The position numbers and the translations under genes were made by a program. A stretch of DNA of 6,923 nucleotides, taken from assembly GCA_905181745.1 (NCBI GenBank), contig CAJIYV010000149.1:1-6923 (forward strand). Reading direction: 5' to 3'. Positions 5,495 to 6,923 of the stretch are shown in pieces (the first letter of the stretch is position 1; each line of letters starts with the position of its first letter). The DNA comes from an uncultured Actinomycetes bacterium. GTDB taxonomy: Bacteria > Actinomycetota > Actinomycetes > S36-B12. The notes under the pieces are model-generated. The model ran no database searches and had not been told where the DNA came from. It saw only the letters and a program-made list of their open reading frames with translations.

Positions 5495-6771
5495 TCATTC
5501 CGCGAGGAAATGTCGAAAACAATCCATATTGCGAAGTACACAGTTACCGCAATGTGCACGAAGGTTGCTGCGGCATACCACTCTGGCGTGAGAGTTCTCG
5601 CATCATCGATTCCGTAGCCAGCCAGAAACCACCAGATCGCTGCGAAGTAGATAGTTTCGCCGAACTGCCAGATCAGAAAGTCCCGCCAATTTGGTCGGGC
5701 CAAGACGGCGAGTGGAACAAGCCAAAGAACGTATTGCGGCGAATAGACCTTGTTGGTGATTACGAAAGCAGCAAGAATGAGGAATGAAACCTGCGCAATT
5801 GTTGGCACGGTAGGCGCTTTTCTCACCAGGATCGCTATCGCTAAAAGTAAAATCGTGAATATTGCGGTCGAAGCAAAATTGAGCAGATTCTCGGGAATTG
5901 TTGGCAACCCAATTTGGGTGATGGCGTACCAGAAAGATCCGAAGTCAATTGCTCGACTGAAATTGAATGTGTAGAAAGCCGCCCAGCCTTCGAAGTGTGC
6001 GATTGCGAACGGGATGTTAATTGCAAGGAAGGTCCCAATTGCTGTCACAATCATGATAAGTGTGGGTCGCCAAGATGCTGTTCGCCACGCTAAAAAAACA
6101 AAAGCAACCAGCAAGAAAACCGGATAAAATTTACAGACAATTGCTAAACCAAGGAAAACTCCCGTGAGAAAGGCTTTGTCTTTTGACCACGCCAAGAATG
6201 CAAGCGCAACGAGGGCAATCGGAACGAGGTCCCAGTTGATTGTTGACGCAAGGATCATGGTGGGTGCAAAAACCACCATCGCTGCCCGCCACGGATATCT
6301 TGGTTGGGTTAACGCGGTTGCAATTACTGTGATCACAAATGGAATAAACAACAACACGATATTGACATCAAAAAATGCTCGGTAGCCGTCGGGGTAAAAT
6401 GAAGTGACCCACCCGGTTAGGACGGCGGCGATATATATGAAGATTCCAGTACCCACTGGATACTCCAGATAGATACCGTTTGACCCAGCTTGAAGATAAG
6501 GAAAGATACCCTCGATAAACCCACGGTCCGCGTAAAGCGCGGGTATGTCGGAGTAGCACAGGTGCATGTATCGCTGCGGATCTATCCAACCATCCATAAC
6601 ACATGAGAAGTCGAGTAAATAGCCAAATGAATAGGTGACGGCCGCCAAAACAATCAACACGTAGAGCGGTGGTAGAAGTGTGTAGCGCCGATTCGCGAGC
6701 TGACCAAATGGCCCACCCACACGCTCAGAGATTTTTGAGTCGCTCACGGGTGAATTATGGTCTGCCTTCAT
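5434..6771 (-). CDS. GT87-type polytopic membrane glycosyltransferase
   Basis: From the ATG at 6771 this is a 445-residue protein with about ten hydrophobic helices, resembling the GT87 (DUF2029) family of polyprenyl-phosphate-sugar-dependent GT-C enzymes. Supporting motifs are YSDIPALYADRGF in the first extracytoplasmic loop (73-85), YLEYPVGTG (101-109), NWDL (179-182), CKFYP (213-217) and NKVYSPQYVLWLVPL (340-354). The family includes mannosyl- and arabinosyltransferases of actinobacterial envelopes; the substrate here is unknown. Its position just after the penicillin-binding protein is conserved in actinobacteria. The start is uncertain. ATG 6771 overlaps the upstream stop by 17 bases, GTG 6747 would avoid the overlap, and ATG 6813 lies deep in the upstream gene; none has a good Shine-Dalgarno. 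The 3' end overlaps the racemase-like gene by 61 bases, tail to tail. Confidence 0.87.
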   Translation of the reverse strand: MKADHNSPVSDSKISERVGGPFGQLANRRYTLLPPLYVLIVLAAVTYSFGYLLDFSCVMDGWIDPQRYMHLCYSDIPALYADRGFIEGIFPYLQAGSNGIYLEYPVGTGIFIYIAAVLTGWVTSFYPDGYRAFFDVNIVLLFIPFVITVIATALTQPRYPWRAAMVVFAPTMILASTINWDLVPIALVALAFLAWSKDKAFLTGVFLGLAIVCKFYPVFLLVAFVFLAWRTASWRPTLIMIVTAIGTFLAINIPFAIAHFEGWAAFYTFNFSRAIDFGSFWYAITQIGLPTIPENLLNFASTAIFTILLLAIAILVRKAPTVPTIAQVSFLILAAFVITNKVYSPQYVLWLVPLAVLARPNWRDFLIWQFGETIYFAAIWWFLAGYGIDDARTLTPEWYAAATFVHIAVTVYFAIWIVFDISSRNDQSIRTASKREVVNRTSALT

Positions 6772-6923
6772 CAATCGGTTGATCCGTTGGAGCCGGTTCG
6801 GGGCCAAACTCATTTATCGGCTGCTCTACCGGTGCTGGATCTACCGGTGCTGGATCTACCGGTGCTGGATCTACCGGTGCTGGATCTACCGGTGCTGGAT
6901 CTACCGGTGCTGGATCAGATTCG
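6755..6923 (-). CDS. C-terminal tail of upstream protein, probably a class A penicillin-binding protein (partial)
   Basis: The open frame enters at the window edge and ends with TAA at 6755-6757. It encodes 55 visible residues: a Glu-Ser pair, six DPAPV repeats, and a tail EQPINEFGPEPAPTDQPIDE ending in GRP. No catalytic domain is visible. The assignment rests on position: in actinobacteria the gene before GT87 and rpsF is usually the bifunctional transglycosylase/transpeptidase ponA, whose products often end in a Pro-rich, disordered extracellular tail. The stop lies inside the start region of the GT87 gene, so the two are translationally linked. Confidence 0.7.
   Translation of the reverse strand, partial: ESDPAPVDPAPVDPAPVDPAPVDPAPVDPAPVEQPINEFGPEPAPTDQPIDEGRP
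6826..6915 (-). repeat. six perfect 15-bp tandem repeats encoding DPAPV
   Basis: The plus-strand unit CTACCGGTGCTGGAT occurs six times without a single substitution or spacer. On the minus strand each unit encodes DPAPV, in frame with the partial gene. Since the unit is a multiple of three, gain or loss of copies only changes tail length. Identity at synonymous positions as well indicates recent expansion or homogenisation, not just selection on the protein. Confidence 0.97.

Noticed and set aside
6826..6915. CRISPR-like repeat array
   Set aside because: The units are contiguous with no spacers, only 15 bp long, and encode an in-frame DPAPV repeat.

Overview
The window is a slice of an actinobacterial (Actinomycetota) chromosome of moderate GC, about 50% by eye. 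The main evidence is gene order. On the minus strand it runs: end of a class A penicillin-binding protein, a GT87-type polytopic glycosyltransferase, then rpsF-ssb-rpsR-rplI. This is the ponA - GT87 - rpsF - ssb - rpsR - rplI neighbourhood known from mycobacteria and streptomycetes. The FemX-type protein, the acidic SSB tip and a probable leaderless start also fit this phylum. A small-genome or freshwater actinobacterium is possible, but I cannot assign a genus.

Layout from left to right. 16-378 (minus): small DUF805 membrane protein with a structured 5' leader and a TATAAT box. 555-587: hairpin terminator closing the ribosomal operon. 615-2159 (minus): rplI, rpsR, ssb and rpsF, tightly packed. 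2160-2424: divergent intergenic region. It holds a folded rpsF leader that can sequester the rpsF Shine-Dalgarno sequence, probably the S6:S18 autoregulatory element, plus an rpsF promoter and a -10 box just upstream of the xth start. 2425-5494 (plus): xth (exonuclease III), femX (FemAB-family aminoacyltransferase) and an alanine-racemase-like gene, apparently one transcription unit. 5434-6771 (minus): GT87 glycosyltransferase, overlapping the racemase-like gene tail to tail. 6755-6923 (minus): Pro/Ala/Asp-rich C-terminus of the upstream gene, with six perfect 15-bp tandem repeats.

How the genes fit together. The minus-strand genes combine cell-wall polymerisation (penicillin-binding protein), probable envelope glycosylation (GT87), and translation plus ssDNA binding (S6, SSB, S18, L9). 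The plus-strand block sits between the two halves of this conserved order. It carries a peptidoglycan branching enzyme (FemX) beside a fold-type III PLP protein that keeps the lysine, arginine and histidine positions of alanine racemase but appears to lack the second catalytic base (Tyr) motif. The FemX/racemase-like pair and the rpsF leader are the two items most worth following up. I saw no mobile element, CRISPR array, tRNA, rRNA or phage gene.
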